From: CAMPJM01 sp964440915
GTDB taxonomy: Bacteria; Bacteroidota; Bacteroidia; Cytophagales; Cyclobacteriaceae
DNA: 64,000 bases
Reading direction: 5' to 3'
Assembly (NCBI GenBank): GCA_964440915.1
Contig: CAYTTV010000019.1
Location: 1-64,000, forward strand
Of the stretch, positions 16,912 to 25,065 are shown piece after piece. A program made the translations under genes and the position numbers. The notes beneath the pieces are model-generated. The model was not told the DNA's origin and made no database searches. It worked only from the letters and a program-made list of their open reading frames with translations. Within the stretch, counting starts at the first letter, position 1; each line of letters opens with the position of its first letter.

Positions 16912-18141
16912 TTGAATAAGAAAAAGATTTTTAACGACCCTGTATATGGGTTTATTACTATTCCAAGTGAATTGATTTTTGATATCATCGAGCACCCATT
17001 CTTTCAAAGGTTACGTAGAATAAAGCAACTTGGTTTGACCGATCTTGTTTATCCCGGCGCTCTTCATACCAGATTTCACCATGCTCTTGGGGCCATGCAC
17101 CTCATGGGTGTTGCTTTGGACAATCTTCGCTGGAAAGGGCACGAGATTTCTGATCAGGAATACCAGGCTGCACAATTGGCTATTTTACTTCATGATGTTG
17201 GCCACGGTCCTTTTTCTCACGCGCTAGAATATAGCCTTTTGCCAGGCATACAACATGAAAAGCTTTCAGGCATCTTGATGGACTATTTCAATACTGCCTT
17301 TGATCATCAGCTTGAGCTTGCCATAGAAATTTTCAACAATCGGTATGAGCGTGTGTTTTTCCACGACCTTATCAGCAGTCAATTGGATGTAGATCGGCTG
17401 GACTATCTCAAACGGGATAGTTTCTTTACTGGAGTATCTGAGGGAACGGTTGGCGTAAACCGGATACTCAAAATGTTGGAGATCAGAGAAGGACATATTG
17501 TGGTGGAAGAAAAGGCCATATACAGCATAGAAAACTTTCTCAATGCCAGGCGGCTGATGTATTGGCAGGTTTATCTGCACAAAACTACTGTAAGTGCAGA
17601 AAAAATGATCATACAGATCATTAAACGGGCAAAGGATTTACAACATCCAGATGCTTACCAGTTTGCTAGTCCTGCACTGAAACCGTTTCTGGAGCATGAT
17701 ATTACTTTTGACGATTTTTGCAACAAGCCAGGAATATTAAAAGCTTTCGGCAACTTAGACGATTACGACATTTGGGGAGCGATCAAAGCTTGGAGTGCCA
17801 GTAGTGACACTGTTTTGTCTACTTTAAGCAATATGCTGCTGGAGCGACGTTTGTTCAAGGTTGTTTTGTCCAACAAACCGCCCGACGAAGAGACGTTGGA
17901 AAGGTTGAAAAAGAAAATTAAAACACAGTATCAAATTGAAGACGAAGAAGTGAAATATTTTCTCGTATATGGCGCTATGAGCAATGCGGGCTATTTGGCA
18001 GGTGGGCCTAATATCAATATTTTAATGAAGAATGGAGAGATCACAGATGTGGCAAAAGCCTCTGATTTGCCCAATATCAAAGCAATGAGCAAAATTGTCA
18101 GAAAATATTACCTCTGCTTCCCCAAAGATGTATATTTGTGA
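16912..18141 (+). CDS. HD-domain phosphohydrolase (SAMHD1/dGTPase-like)
   Basis: A 409-residue metal-dependent phosphohydrolase. The HD signature is in HTRFHHALGAMHLMG (His) and LLHDVGHGPFSHALE (His-Asp), with a further Asp in SSQLDVDRLDYLKRDS. The order matches the YdhJ/SAMHD1-like family, which acts on deoxynucleotides or other phosphoesters. The start is TTG at 16912; no nearby ATG preserves the conserved KKIFNDPVYGFI opening. It is the first gene of a rightward run leading to lpxD, 26 nt downstream, a common pairing in Bacteroidota. The true substrate is unknown. Confidence 0.88.
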   Translation: MNKKKIFNDPVYGFITIPSELIFDIIEHPFFQRLRRIKQLGLTDLVYPGALHTRFHHALGAMHLMGVALDNLRWKGHEISDQEYQAAQLAILLHDVGHGPFSHALEYSLLPGIQHEKLSGILMDYFNTAFDHQLELAIEIFNNRYERVFFHDLISSQLDVDRLDYLKRDSFFTGVSEGTVGVNRILKMLEIREGHIVVEEKAIYSIENFLNARRLMYWQVYLHKTTVSAEKMIIQIIKRAKDLQHPDAYQFASPALKPFLEHDITFDDFCNKPGILKAFGNLDDYDIWGAIKAWSASSDTVLSTLSNMLLERRLFKVVLSNKPPDEETLERLKKKIKTQYQIEDEEVKYFLVYGAMSNAGYLAGGPNINILMKNGEITDVAKASDLPNIKAMSKIVRKYYLCFPKDVYL

Positions 18142-18167
18142 CATTATTTAACTTTTAAGGTTTGGAA

Positions 18168-19208
18168 ATGGAATTTAGTATTGAACAGATTGCTGGCATG
18201 CTGGGGGGTGAAGTAAAAGGCGATGGCACTATTAAAATCAGCACCGTGGCTGCTATCCAAGATGCGAAAGCAGGGGGCATATCATTTCTGTCTAATCCTA
18301 AATATGAACCTCATATATATACCACTCAAGCCAGTGCTGTAATAGTAAAGAGGGACTTTGTGCCAAAAAAGGAAATCAACGCCACACTTATTGCAGTTGA
18401 TGATCCCTATACGAGCTTTACCGTTTTGCTGGAGGAATATCATAAGTTTCTTAATTTCTACAAAACGGGTATAGAAGAACCGTCCTATATTGGCGAGAAT
18501 TCTACTTATGGCGATGATATCTACAGAGGTGCATTTTCCTATATAGGCCGTAATGTCAAAATAGGCTATAACGTTAAACTATACCCACACTGCTATATCG
18601 GTGACAATGTTAAAATTGGCGACAATACGATTATTCAGACAGGGGTAAAAATTTATGCTAATGCCGTTATCGGAAGCAACTGTGTGTTGCATGCGGGGGT
18701 GGTCATCGGAAGCGATGGCTTCGGTTTTGCACCACAAGCCGACGGGACCTATAAAACTATACCACAGCTGGGCAATGTAATTATCGAAGATAATGTAGAT
18801 ATAGGGGCCAATACGGTGATAGATTGCGCAACCCTTGACTCTACGATCATCCGAAAGGGTGTAAAACTCGATAACCTGATACAGATTGCCCACAACGTAG
18901 AAATAGGGAAGAATACGGTAGTTGCAGCACAGACGGGCATTTCAGGCTCGGCCAAAATAGGCGAAAATTGTATCATTGCTGGGCAAGTGGGAATAGTTGG
19001 TCATTTGCAAGTGGCCAATAAAACAATCGTAGGAGCTCAGGCAGGGGTCGGAAAATCGATCAAAGAAGAGGGTACTATACTTTTGGGAAGCCCCGGATTT
19101 GATAGGGCAAGATACCTTCGTTCTTACGCTGCTTTTAGAAATTTGCCGGATTTAGTGACCCGCATTAAGGAACTTGAAGAAAAAATACTAAATTTGCCCT
19201 CCACTTAG
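18168..19208 (+). CDS. lpxD: UDP-3-O-acylglucosamine N-acyltransferase
   Basis: Third step of lipid A synthesis: transfers a 3-hydroxyacyl chain from ACP to the 2-amino group of UDP-3-O-acylglucosamine. The 346-residue protein has an N-terminal uridine-binding domain (about 1-100) and a left-handed parallel beta-helix of hexapeptide repeats (about 100-310). The catalytic His is expected in LIQIAHNVEIG. A TTG two codons upstream (18162) is possible, but the ATG at 18168 gives MEFSIEQIAGMLGG, the usual opening. It is followed 7 nt later by the lpxC-fabZ fusion gene. Confidence 0.95.
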   Translation: MEFSIEQIAGMLGGEVKGDGTIKISTVAAIQDAKAGGISFLSNPKYEPHIYTTQASAVIVKRDFVPKKEINATLIAVDDPYTSFTVLLEEYHKFLNFYKTGIEEPSYIGENSTYGDDIYRGAFSYIGRNVKIGYNVKLYPHCYIGDNVKIGDNTIIQTGVKIYANAVIGSNCVLHAGVVIGSDGFGFAPQADGTYKTIPQLGNVIIEDNVDIGANTVIDCATLDSTIIRKGVKLDNLIQIAHNVEIGKNTVVAAQTGISGSAKIGENCIIAGQVGIVGHLQVANKTIVGAQAGVGKSIKEEGTILLGSPGFDRARYLRSYAAFRNLPDLVTRIKELEEKILNLPST

Positions 19209-19215
19209 GAAGCAT

Positions 19216-20607
19216 ATGAACATTAAACAGCATACGATCAAAAAATCCGTCACGGTTTCAGGCGTTGGACTGCATACTGGTGTACAAGCCAATATGACCT
19301 TCATGCCAGCGCGGCCAAACCACGGAATCAAATTTCAACGAATCGACCTTGAAGGAGAGCCTATTGTTGATGCAGATGTCGATAATGTTGTAGACTTATC
19401 TAGAGGAACCACCATCGAACAGAGTGGTGCTCGTATCAATACGGTAGAGCATACTTTGGCGGCTTTGGTAGGGCTAGAAATCGACAATGTGCTTATCCAG
19501 TTGGATGGCCCCGAGCCCCCCATCATGGATGGTAGCTCGCAAATGTTTGTCGACGCTCTTTTAGAGGCAGAATTAGAAGAACAAAATGCGTTAAGGAATT
19601 TCTTTGAAGTACCTGAAAGCATATTTTATCGCGATAGCGCTAGGGATGTCGAAATTGCGGCATTACCATTAGATGACTATCGGGTGACTGTGATGGTGGA
19701 TTACAATTCACCTGTGTTGGGCAGTCAGCACGCTTCTCTTACCGATATCAAGCAATTCAGGAAAGAAATAGCCTCGTGTAGGACATTTTGTTTCTTGCAC
19801 GAGCTGGAGATGCTGCACAAGAACAACCTTATTAAAGGCGGTGACCTCAACAATGCTATTGTTGTGGTAGATAGGATGATCGAAGACCATGAGCTGGAGA
19901 GCCTTGCGGCACTTTTCAATCGACCCAAGGTTGAAGTTAAGAAAGAGGGCATTTTAAATAATGTCGAGCTTCGCTACAAAAACGAACCGGCCAGACACAA
20001 GCTTCTGGATGTTATGGGTGACCTGGCCTTGGTAGGAAGGCCATTGAAAGCACAGATATTGGCGGCAAGGCCGGGCCATGCGGCCAACGTAGCATTTGCC
20101 AAGAAATTAAAAAGGGCTATGACCAAAGTGTCTAATCTGAACGCCCCGCATTATGACCCAAAGCTGCCCCCTGTACTGGATATTAATCAGATCAGCAATA
20201 TATTGCCCCATAGATATCCCTTCCAGCTTTTAGATAAAATCATACACCTGGACGACGAGTCAGTGGCTGGAGTGAAAAACGTTACTATGAATGAGCCTTT
20301 CTTTCAAGGGCACTTTCCAGGTAATCCAGTGATGCCTGGCGTGCTCCAGGTAGAAGCAATGGCCCAGACTGGTGGTATTTTGGTATTGAACACCGTGCCT
20401 GATCCCGAAAACTATTGGACCTATTTCTTGGGTATCGAAAGTTTTAGGTTCAGAAAAATGGTGCTGCCAGGCGATACGCTGGTTTTTAAGTGCGAATTGC
20501 TGGCACCTATAAAAAGAGGCATTGCCAAAATGCAAGGTAGGGCTTACGTAGGGGATACCCTTGTGTGCGAAGGAGTAATGACGGCAAGCATAGTTCGTAA
20601 AAGTTAA
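19216..20607 (+). CDS. lpxC/fabZ: bifunctional UDP-3-O-acyl-GlcNAc deacetylase / 3-hydroxyacyl-ACP dehydratase
   Basis: One protein of 463 residues carrying two enzymes. LpxC (about 1-305) is the zinc deacetylase committing to lipid A. Its ligands lie in VEHTLAALVG and in RHKLLDVMGDLALVG, with a catalytic His in RPGHAAN. FabZ (about 315-463) dehydrates 3-hydroxyacyl-ACP; it starts at LPHRYPFQLLDKI and has the hot-dog active site GHFPGNPVMPGVLQVEAMAQ with His and Glu. This fusion is established for Bacteroidota. It couples the pools of 3-hydroxyacyl-ACP used for lipid A and for fatty acids. The gene sits between lpxD and lpxA. Confidence 0.96.
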   Translation: MNIKQHTIKKSVTVSGVGLHTGVQANMTFMPARPNHGIKFQRIDLEGEPIVDADVDNVVDLSRGTTIEQSGARINTVEHTLAALVGLEIDNVLIQLDGPEPPIMDGSSQMFVDALLEAELEEQNALRNFFEVPESIFYRDSARDVEIAALPLDDYRVTVMVDYNSPVLGSQHASLTDIKQFRKEIASCRTFCFLHELEMLHKNNLIKGGDLNNAIVVVDRMIEDHELESLAALFNRPKVEVKKEGILNNVELRYKNEPARHKLLDVMGDLALVGRPLKAQILAARPGHAANVAFAKKLKRAMTKVSNLNAPHYDPKLPPVLDINQISNILPHRYPFQLLDKIIHLDDESVAGVKNVTMNEPFFQGHFPGNPVMPGVLQVEAMAQTGGILVLNTVPDPENYWTYFLGIESFRFRKMVLPGDTLVFKCELLAPIKRGIAKMQGRAYVGDTLVCEGVMTASIVRKS

Positions 20608-20706
20608 GACAAATAAGCTGTAAAAAACCTCATGACCTTCTGCCCGTTTTTAATGTGGAAGGTTGTAGGAAATGAAAAAGAGGGGACAAGCAATAAATAA
20701 CTACTG

Positions 20707-21486
20707 ATGAATCAACCATTAGCTTATATACACCCTGAAGCTAAAATCGCATACAATGTGGTGATTGAGCCATTCTCTACCATCCATAAGAATGTGGAAA
20801 TTGGGGAAGGGACATGGATTGGTCCCAATGTCACTATTATGGAAGGGGCAAGAATAGGTGCAAACTGTAAGATATATCCAGGAGCGGTAATCTCTGCTAC
20901 TCCTCAAGACCTAAAATTTGAAGGTGAAGAAACCATTGCCATTATTGGCGACAATACGGTTATAAGGGAATGTGTAACCGTGAGCCGTGGTACAGCCGAT
21001 AAGTTCAGGACAGAAATTGGCAAAAACTGCCTGCTTATGGCTTATGTGCATGTGGCCCATGATTGTATTATTGGCGACAATTGTATATTGGCCAATGGTG
21101 TGCAGTTGGCCGGACATGTCTCAGTAGAAGATTTTGCTATTATTGGCGGACTCAGCGCCGTACATCAGTTTGTGAAAATTGGTGCACACGTAATGATTTC
21201 CGGAGGTTCATTGGTGCGAAAAGATGTGCCTCCTTATACAAAGGCCGCTCGTGAACCACTTACCTATAGCGGGATAAACTCAGTTGGGCTCCGGCGAAGA
21301 GGCTTTTCAAGTGAAAGAATCGGAGAGATACAAGAAATATACCGCCAAGTTTTTCTTCGTGGCCTCAACAACTCCAAAGCTGTTGACCGTATTGAACTGG
21401 AAATGCCTGCCTCAAAAGAAAGGGACATTATTATCAACTTTATTAGGAATTCCGATAGGGGAATCATGAAAGGTTTTGCTAACTGA
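20707..21486 (+). CDS. lpxA: UDP-N-acetylglucosamine O-acyltransferase
   Basis: First step of lipid A synthesis: acylates the 3-OH of UDP-GlcNAc from 3-hydroxyacyl-ACP. It has 259 residues, the family length. Hexapeptide repeats fill residues 5-190. The catalytic His lies in LMAYVHVAHDCIIGDNC, and the conserved GGLSAVHQFVKIG follows. The C-terminal helical part begins at YSGINSVGLRRRGFS. It lies 99 nt after the lpxC-fabZ fusion gene and 5 nt before an ABC ATPase, so all are probably one transcript. Confidence 0.95.
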   Translation: MNQPLAYIHPEAKIAYNVVIEPFSTIHKNVEIGEGTWIGPNVTIMEGARIGANCKIYPGAVISATPQDLKFEGEETIAIIGDNTVIRECVTVSRGTADKFRTEIGKNCLLMAYVHVAHDCIIGDNCILANGVQLAGHVSVEDFAIIGGLSAVHQFVKIGAHVMISGGSLVRKDVPPYTKAAREPLTYSGINSVGLRRRGFSSERIGEIQEIYRQVFLRGLNNSKAVDRIELEMPASKERDIIINFIRNSDRGIMKGFAN

Positions 21487-21491
21487 CCTTA

Positions 21492-22109
21492 ATGGATATC
21501 ATTGTAAAAGATCTAGGCAAGCAATTTCAAGAAGAATGGATATTTCGAAACCTGGCTTTTCATTTCCAGCAAGGTAAAATTTACGCTATTAGAGGCCCTA
21601 ATGGTAGTGGAAAATCCACCCTATTACAGCTATTATCAGGCTTCCTGCTCCAATCTACTGGAGAAGTTGTCTATCGAGATAAGGAAGTTGCTATACTTCC
21701 CGAAAACTTTTACCAATATATTACTGTGTCTACACCTTACACAGAATTAATTGAAGAATTTACTGCAATTGAATTGCTGAAGTTTCACTTCCAATTTAAA
21801 AAGAAGCGTTTTAAAGGTGAAATAATTGATTTTTTAGAACAGATAGGCTTGTCTCATGCAGCATCAAAGCAGTTGAAGAATTTTTCTTCTGGAATGAAGC
21901 AAAGGATGAAGCTAGGGTTAGCATTTTTTTCGGATACTCCTATTGTGCTTTTAGACGAGCCTACGACAAATCTGGACAGTTCAGGCATTGCTTGGTATCA
22001 GCAATTGGTGCATGACGAAAGTGCCAATCGGCTTGTTATCATATGCTCTAATCAAGCCTATGAGTATGAGCAGTCCGATGAGCACCTCAATATCATAGAT
22101 TATAAATAA
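21492..22109 (+). CDS. ABC transporter ATP-binding protein
   Basis: A 205-residue ATPase with Walker A GPNGSGKSTLLQLL (about 35-48), ABC signature NFSSGMKQRMKLG, and Walker B IVLLDEPTTNLD. No permease gene follows, so its partner is elsewhere or it acts as a soluble ATPase. It sits 5 nt after lpxA. That position hints at a lipid or envelope role but does not prove one. It is shorter than most exporter ATPases and lacks the C-terminal regulatory part. Confidence 0.82.
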   Translation: MDIIVKDLGKQFQEEWIFRNLAFHFQQGKIYAIRGPNGSGKSTLLQLLSGFLLQSTGEVVYRDKEVAILPENFYQYITVSTPYTELIEEFTAIELLKFHFQFKKKRFKGEIIDFLEQIGLSHAASKQLKNFSSGMKQRMKLGLAFFSDTPIVLLDEPTTNLDSSGIAWYQQLVHDESANRLVIICSNQAYEYEQSDEHLNIIDYK

Positions 22110-22293
22110 ACACTTTGGTGGTTGAGGTATTAAGGTACTGTAATATGGAATAATTTGTTTTTTTAGTGAAACTTTTTTCCTATAATTGTCCCTGTAGCGC
22201 TTGTCTTATTTATCGAAATTGATCGCAAGATGCTCACAATCAGGTAATTTGGGAGGCTATTGGCTTTCCTTTAGCTAAATAACAACATAAAAC

Positions 22294-22728
22294 ATGAAAA
22301 AAATTAATTACTTATTGGTCTGTTTGTTTTTGAGCATGACCGTGTTTGTAGGATGTAAAAGTGATGACGGTGGCGATCCCGAACCATCTGCTGAACAAAA
22401 AGCTTTAGAAGCCTTACAAGGAGCATGGGAGGTAACTGATGCTAAAAAAGACAATGTTGCTCTAGATGGCTATGATGCCATGACCATGACTATTTCTAAT
22501 AAGACCATCAATACTACGGGAGCTCCATCAGGTTCTATCTTTCCAACAGGGTCATTCACTTTTGTAGACGCTAATTTTAAGAAGATAAAGGTTAAAGGCG
22601 TGGATGTTGAACTCACCCCCGGAGGAAATTCTTTAGTAGCAAAGTTTAAGCTGGATGAGGATGGTAATAATGCGGCTCGGGTGACAGGCTTAGATGGAAG
22701 TTATACTTTTACATTTAGTAAAAAATAA
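22294..22728 (+). CDS. small lipoprotein, function unknown
   Basis: A 144-residue protein with a lipoprotein signal (MKKINYLLVCLFLSMTVFVGC, Cys21) followed by the Asp/Gly-rich tether KSDDGGDPEPSAE typical of Bacteroidota export to the outer membrane. The mature part (GAWEVTDAKKD, SYTFTFSKK) looks like a small beta-barrel of the lipocalin-like type seen in many Bacteroidota lipoproteins. That resemblance is a judgement by eye. It stands alone with its own terminator. Confidence 0.7.
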   Translation: MKKINYLLVCLFLSMTVFVGCKSDDGGDPEPSAEQKALEALQGAWEVTDAKKDNVALDGYDAMTMTISNKTINTTGAPSGSIFPTGSFTFVDANFKKIKVKGVDVELTPGGNSLVAKFKLDEDGNNAARVTGLDGSYTFTFSKK

Positions 22729-22747
22729 TAATCGTTATTTTTCGATT

Positions 22748-22785
22748 AAAAAATAGGCTGACTGAGAGGTTAGCCTATTTTTTTT
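22748..22785 (+). terminator. intrinsic terminator after the small lipoprotein gene
   Basis: Twelve-bp stem AAAAAATAGGCT (22748-22759) / AGCCTATTTTTT (22772-22783) with a 12-nt loop and a run of T. It lies 20 nt after the stop codon. Confidence 0.85.
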
Positions 22786-22897
22786 GAATGGCCATTATGC
22801 TTTCTCTTATACTGAATGAAGCCGATTACTATAGTAGAATTCTCTTATTATAAAATACCTTTGTTTTTGTATTTTTGCCCAAAGTAAATTTTTCGAT

Positions 22898-23818
22898 TTG
22901 ATAGAGATAAAGCAAGTTACAAAGTCTTTTAAAGGCTTTAAGGCTGTAGACAACTTAAGCCTTACCATCGGTACGGGCGAATATCTTGCGCTGCTAGGGC
23001 CTAATGGTGCCGGCAAAACCACTTTGGTAGAAATGATCGAAGGCTTGCAATTTCCTACCAGCGGAGAAATTAACATCAACGGGCTGAACTGGGGACAAGA
23101 TGCCAAGCAGCTTCGTGCGATGATGGGCCTATCGCTGCAAGAAACAAAATTTATCGACAAAATTACCGTAGAAGAAACGATGGAGCTTTTTGCAAGCTTC
23201 TATCAACTTTCCAAATCAAGGGCCAGAGAGGTTATAGAGATTGTCAATCTAGAAGCTAAGAAAAAGGCTTATACAGTGAATTTGTCGGGTGGTCAGCGAC
23301 AAAAGTTGGCTTTGGGCATTTCGATATTGAATAACCCTGAAATTTTGCTTTTGGATGAACCGACTACTGGATTGGACCCAAATGCACGAAGGGAAATTTG
23401 GGATATTTTGCTCAAATTAAAACAAGAGAGAGGCACAACGCTCATCCTCACCACACATTATATGGAGGAAGCTGAGCGGCTTTGTGATAGAATAGTGATC
23501 ATCGACGGTGGGAAAATATTGGGCGATGGCACACTTGAATCCCTTTTGTCTACCTTTTCTCAGGGGGAAGTGATTACTTTCGAAGTAGATAAACGGCCTT
23601 CCCAAGGTACGTTAGATATCATAGTAGGGCTTCAAGAACTGACTTGGATACGGGACTCGGGCAAAGGGCAATTACTTGTGGATGATATTACTCAGGCACT
23701 GCCTCATTTTTTAGAGATTTTGAAAGGACAAGAAGTAAATTTGATAGAATTAGGTTCAAGGAAAAAGACTTTGGACGATTTGTTTATTGCCATGACGGGA
23801 AGGAGGCTTCATGAATAA
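22898..23818 (+). CDS. ABC-2 type exporter, ATP-binding protein
   Basis: A 306-residue ATPase of the drug/antibiotic exporter (DrrA/CcmA-like) type. Walker A is GPNGAGKTTLVEMI, the Q-loop lies in GLSLQETKF, the signature is LSGGQRQKLALG, and Walker B is ILLLDEPTTGLDPN, with the switch His in TTHYMEEA. The C-terminal 80 residues form the accessory domain common in this class. The start is TTG (22898), giving MIEIKQVTKSFKGFKAV. The last 8 bp overlap the permease gene, so the pair is translated together. Cargo unknown. Confidence 0.88.
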   Translation: MIEIKQVTKSFKGFKAVDNLSLTIGTGEYLALLGPNGAGKTTLVEMIEGLQFPTSGEININGLNWGQDAKQLRAMMGLSLQETKFIDKITVEETMELFASFYQLSKSRAREVIEIVNLEAKKKAYTVNLSGGQRQKLALGISILNNPEILLLDEPTTGLDPNARREIWDILLKLKQERGTTLILTTHYMEEAERLCDRIVIIDGGKILGDGTLESLLSTFSQGEVITFEVDKRPSQGTLDIIVGLQELTWIRDSGKGQLLVDDITQALPHFLEILKGQEVNLIELGSRKKTLDDLFIAMTGRRLHE

Positions 23819-24848
23819 TCAGTTGCTGAATTTAATTACTGTTCAATTTAAAGCTTTTCTGCGGGAGCCTGCTATTATATTTTGGTCTATAATCTTTCCT
23901 TTGGCCATTGCTGGGGTTCTAGGAATAGCTTTTAATCAGTCAGAAGAAGCTGTTCGAAAGGTAGCTGTTGTAAATAATGAGTACGTGTCCAATAGCCAAA
24001 ATATAAAGCTGCTACAGGATCAGGAGCATGTTCAATTTGATTTTTTTTATGGATCTTTCGACTCCGTTCAGCTAAGCATGAAGCGTGGAGATATCAATCT
24101 TTTTGTTGAGGTGGGGCCTAGCGATAGTCTGATTTTTAATTTTGATCCTAAGAATGCTGAAGGACGGATGACCTATCTTATGCTTGAAAATAAGCTGCTG
24201 AGTGCCACACAAATCAGTCCTGCTTCGGTACGGCCAATTACTGATTTAGGGAGCCGTTACATCGACTTTCTTATTCCAGGTCTTATTGCTTTAGGAATCA
24301 TGAACTCCTGTATATGGGGCATAGGCTGGAATCTTATTGAATATAGGATTAAAAAGCTGATGCGACGCATGGTGGCTACTCCTATGAAACGAACTTACTT
24401 TCTTTTAGCCAAAATCATATCCAGGGCGGTGCTTTGCTCGATTGAAGCAATTCTTTTGTTTTTCTTTGCCTACTTTGTCTTTGGCGTTACGATGCAGGGT
24501 AGTTTATTAGCCTTTATTTTGGTGTTTCTTGCTGGCATTATGGCCTTTGCTGGTATAGCTGTCGTTGCTTCTTCCCGTGTTAGCAATAACCAAGAAGCCA
24601 ACGGCATTATCAATGCGGTTGTTCTACCTATGACAATATTATCAGGCATTTTTTTTAGTTATCGTGGGTTTCCCGATTGGGCGGTGGCCATTATTGAAAA
24701 GCTTCCGCTTACAATGCTTTCCGATGCCATCAGGGCTATATTCAATGAAGGTGCCGGCTTGCAGGATGTAATTGGTCAGATAATAGGACTTGTCTTGATT
24801 GGTTTCATCACTTTAGCCCTTGGACTTCGGATTTACAAGTGGTATTGA
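23811..24848 (+). CDS. ABC-2 type exporter, permease protein
   Basis: A 345-residue membrane protein with the ABC2_membrane_3 layout: one helix near the N-terminus (AIIFWSIIFPLAIAGVLGIAF), a large extracytoplasmic domain (about 45-160), then five or six helices. The segment MRRMVATPMKRTYFLLAKI is the cytoplasmic coupling region before helix 3, and VVLPMTILSGIFFSY is the conserved late helix. It partners the overlapping ATPase to its left. Substrate unknown. Confidence 0.86.
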   Translation: MNNQLLNLITVQFKAFLREPAIIFWSIIFPLAIAGVLGIAFNQSEEAVRKVAVVNNEYVSNSQNIKLLQDQEHVQFDFFYGSFDSVQLSMKRGDINLFVEVGPSDSLIFNFDPKNAEGRMTYLMLENKLLSATQISPASVRPITDLGSRYIDFLIPGLIALGIMNSCIWGIGWNLIEYRIKKLMRRMVATPMKRTYFLLAKIISRAVLCSIEAILLFFFAYFVFGVTMQGSLLAFILVFLAGIMAFAGIAVVASSRVSNNQEANGIINAVVLPMTILSGIFFSYRGFPDWAVAIIEKLPLTMLSDAIRAIFNEGAGLQDVIGQIIGLVLIGFITLALGLRIYKWY

Positions 24849-25065
24849 ATTTAAAGCTCAAGGTTCAGGGTTTGGGTTTAGCTTGCATTAAATATAGAAT
24901 GACAGATAAGGCTGTTTATAATCCTGTAGTTATTGTTTGCCTTGCTGCAACGTGACGATTAAAGCCGTGTGCTTTTTTGCCTATTGCTTTCTTTTTTACT
25001 GCAGATTGCGCTCCGCCCATTTCCGGGAGTGCTTCTCGTTATCACATTCATAATTCAAAACTCCT

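Noticed and set aside
24849..25065. Intergenic stretch after the ABC-2 permease
   Set aside because: I looked for a tRNA, small RNA or terminator and saw no convincing stem or consensus.
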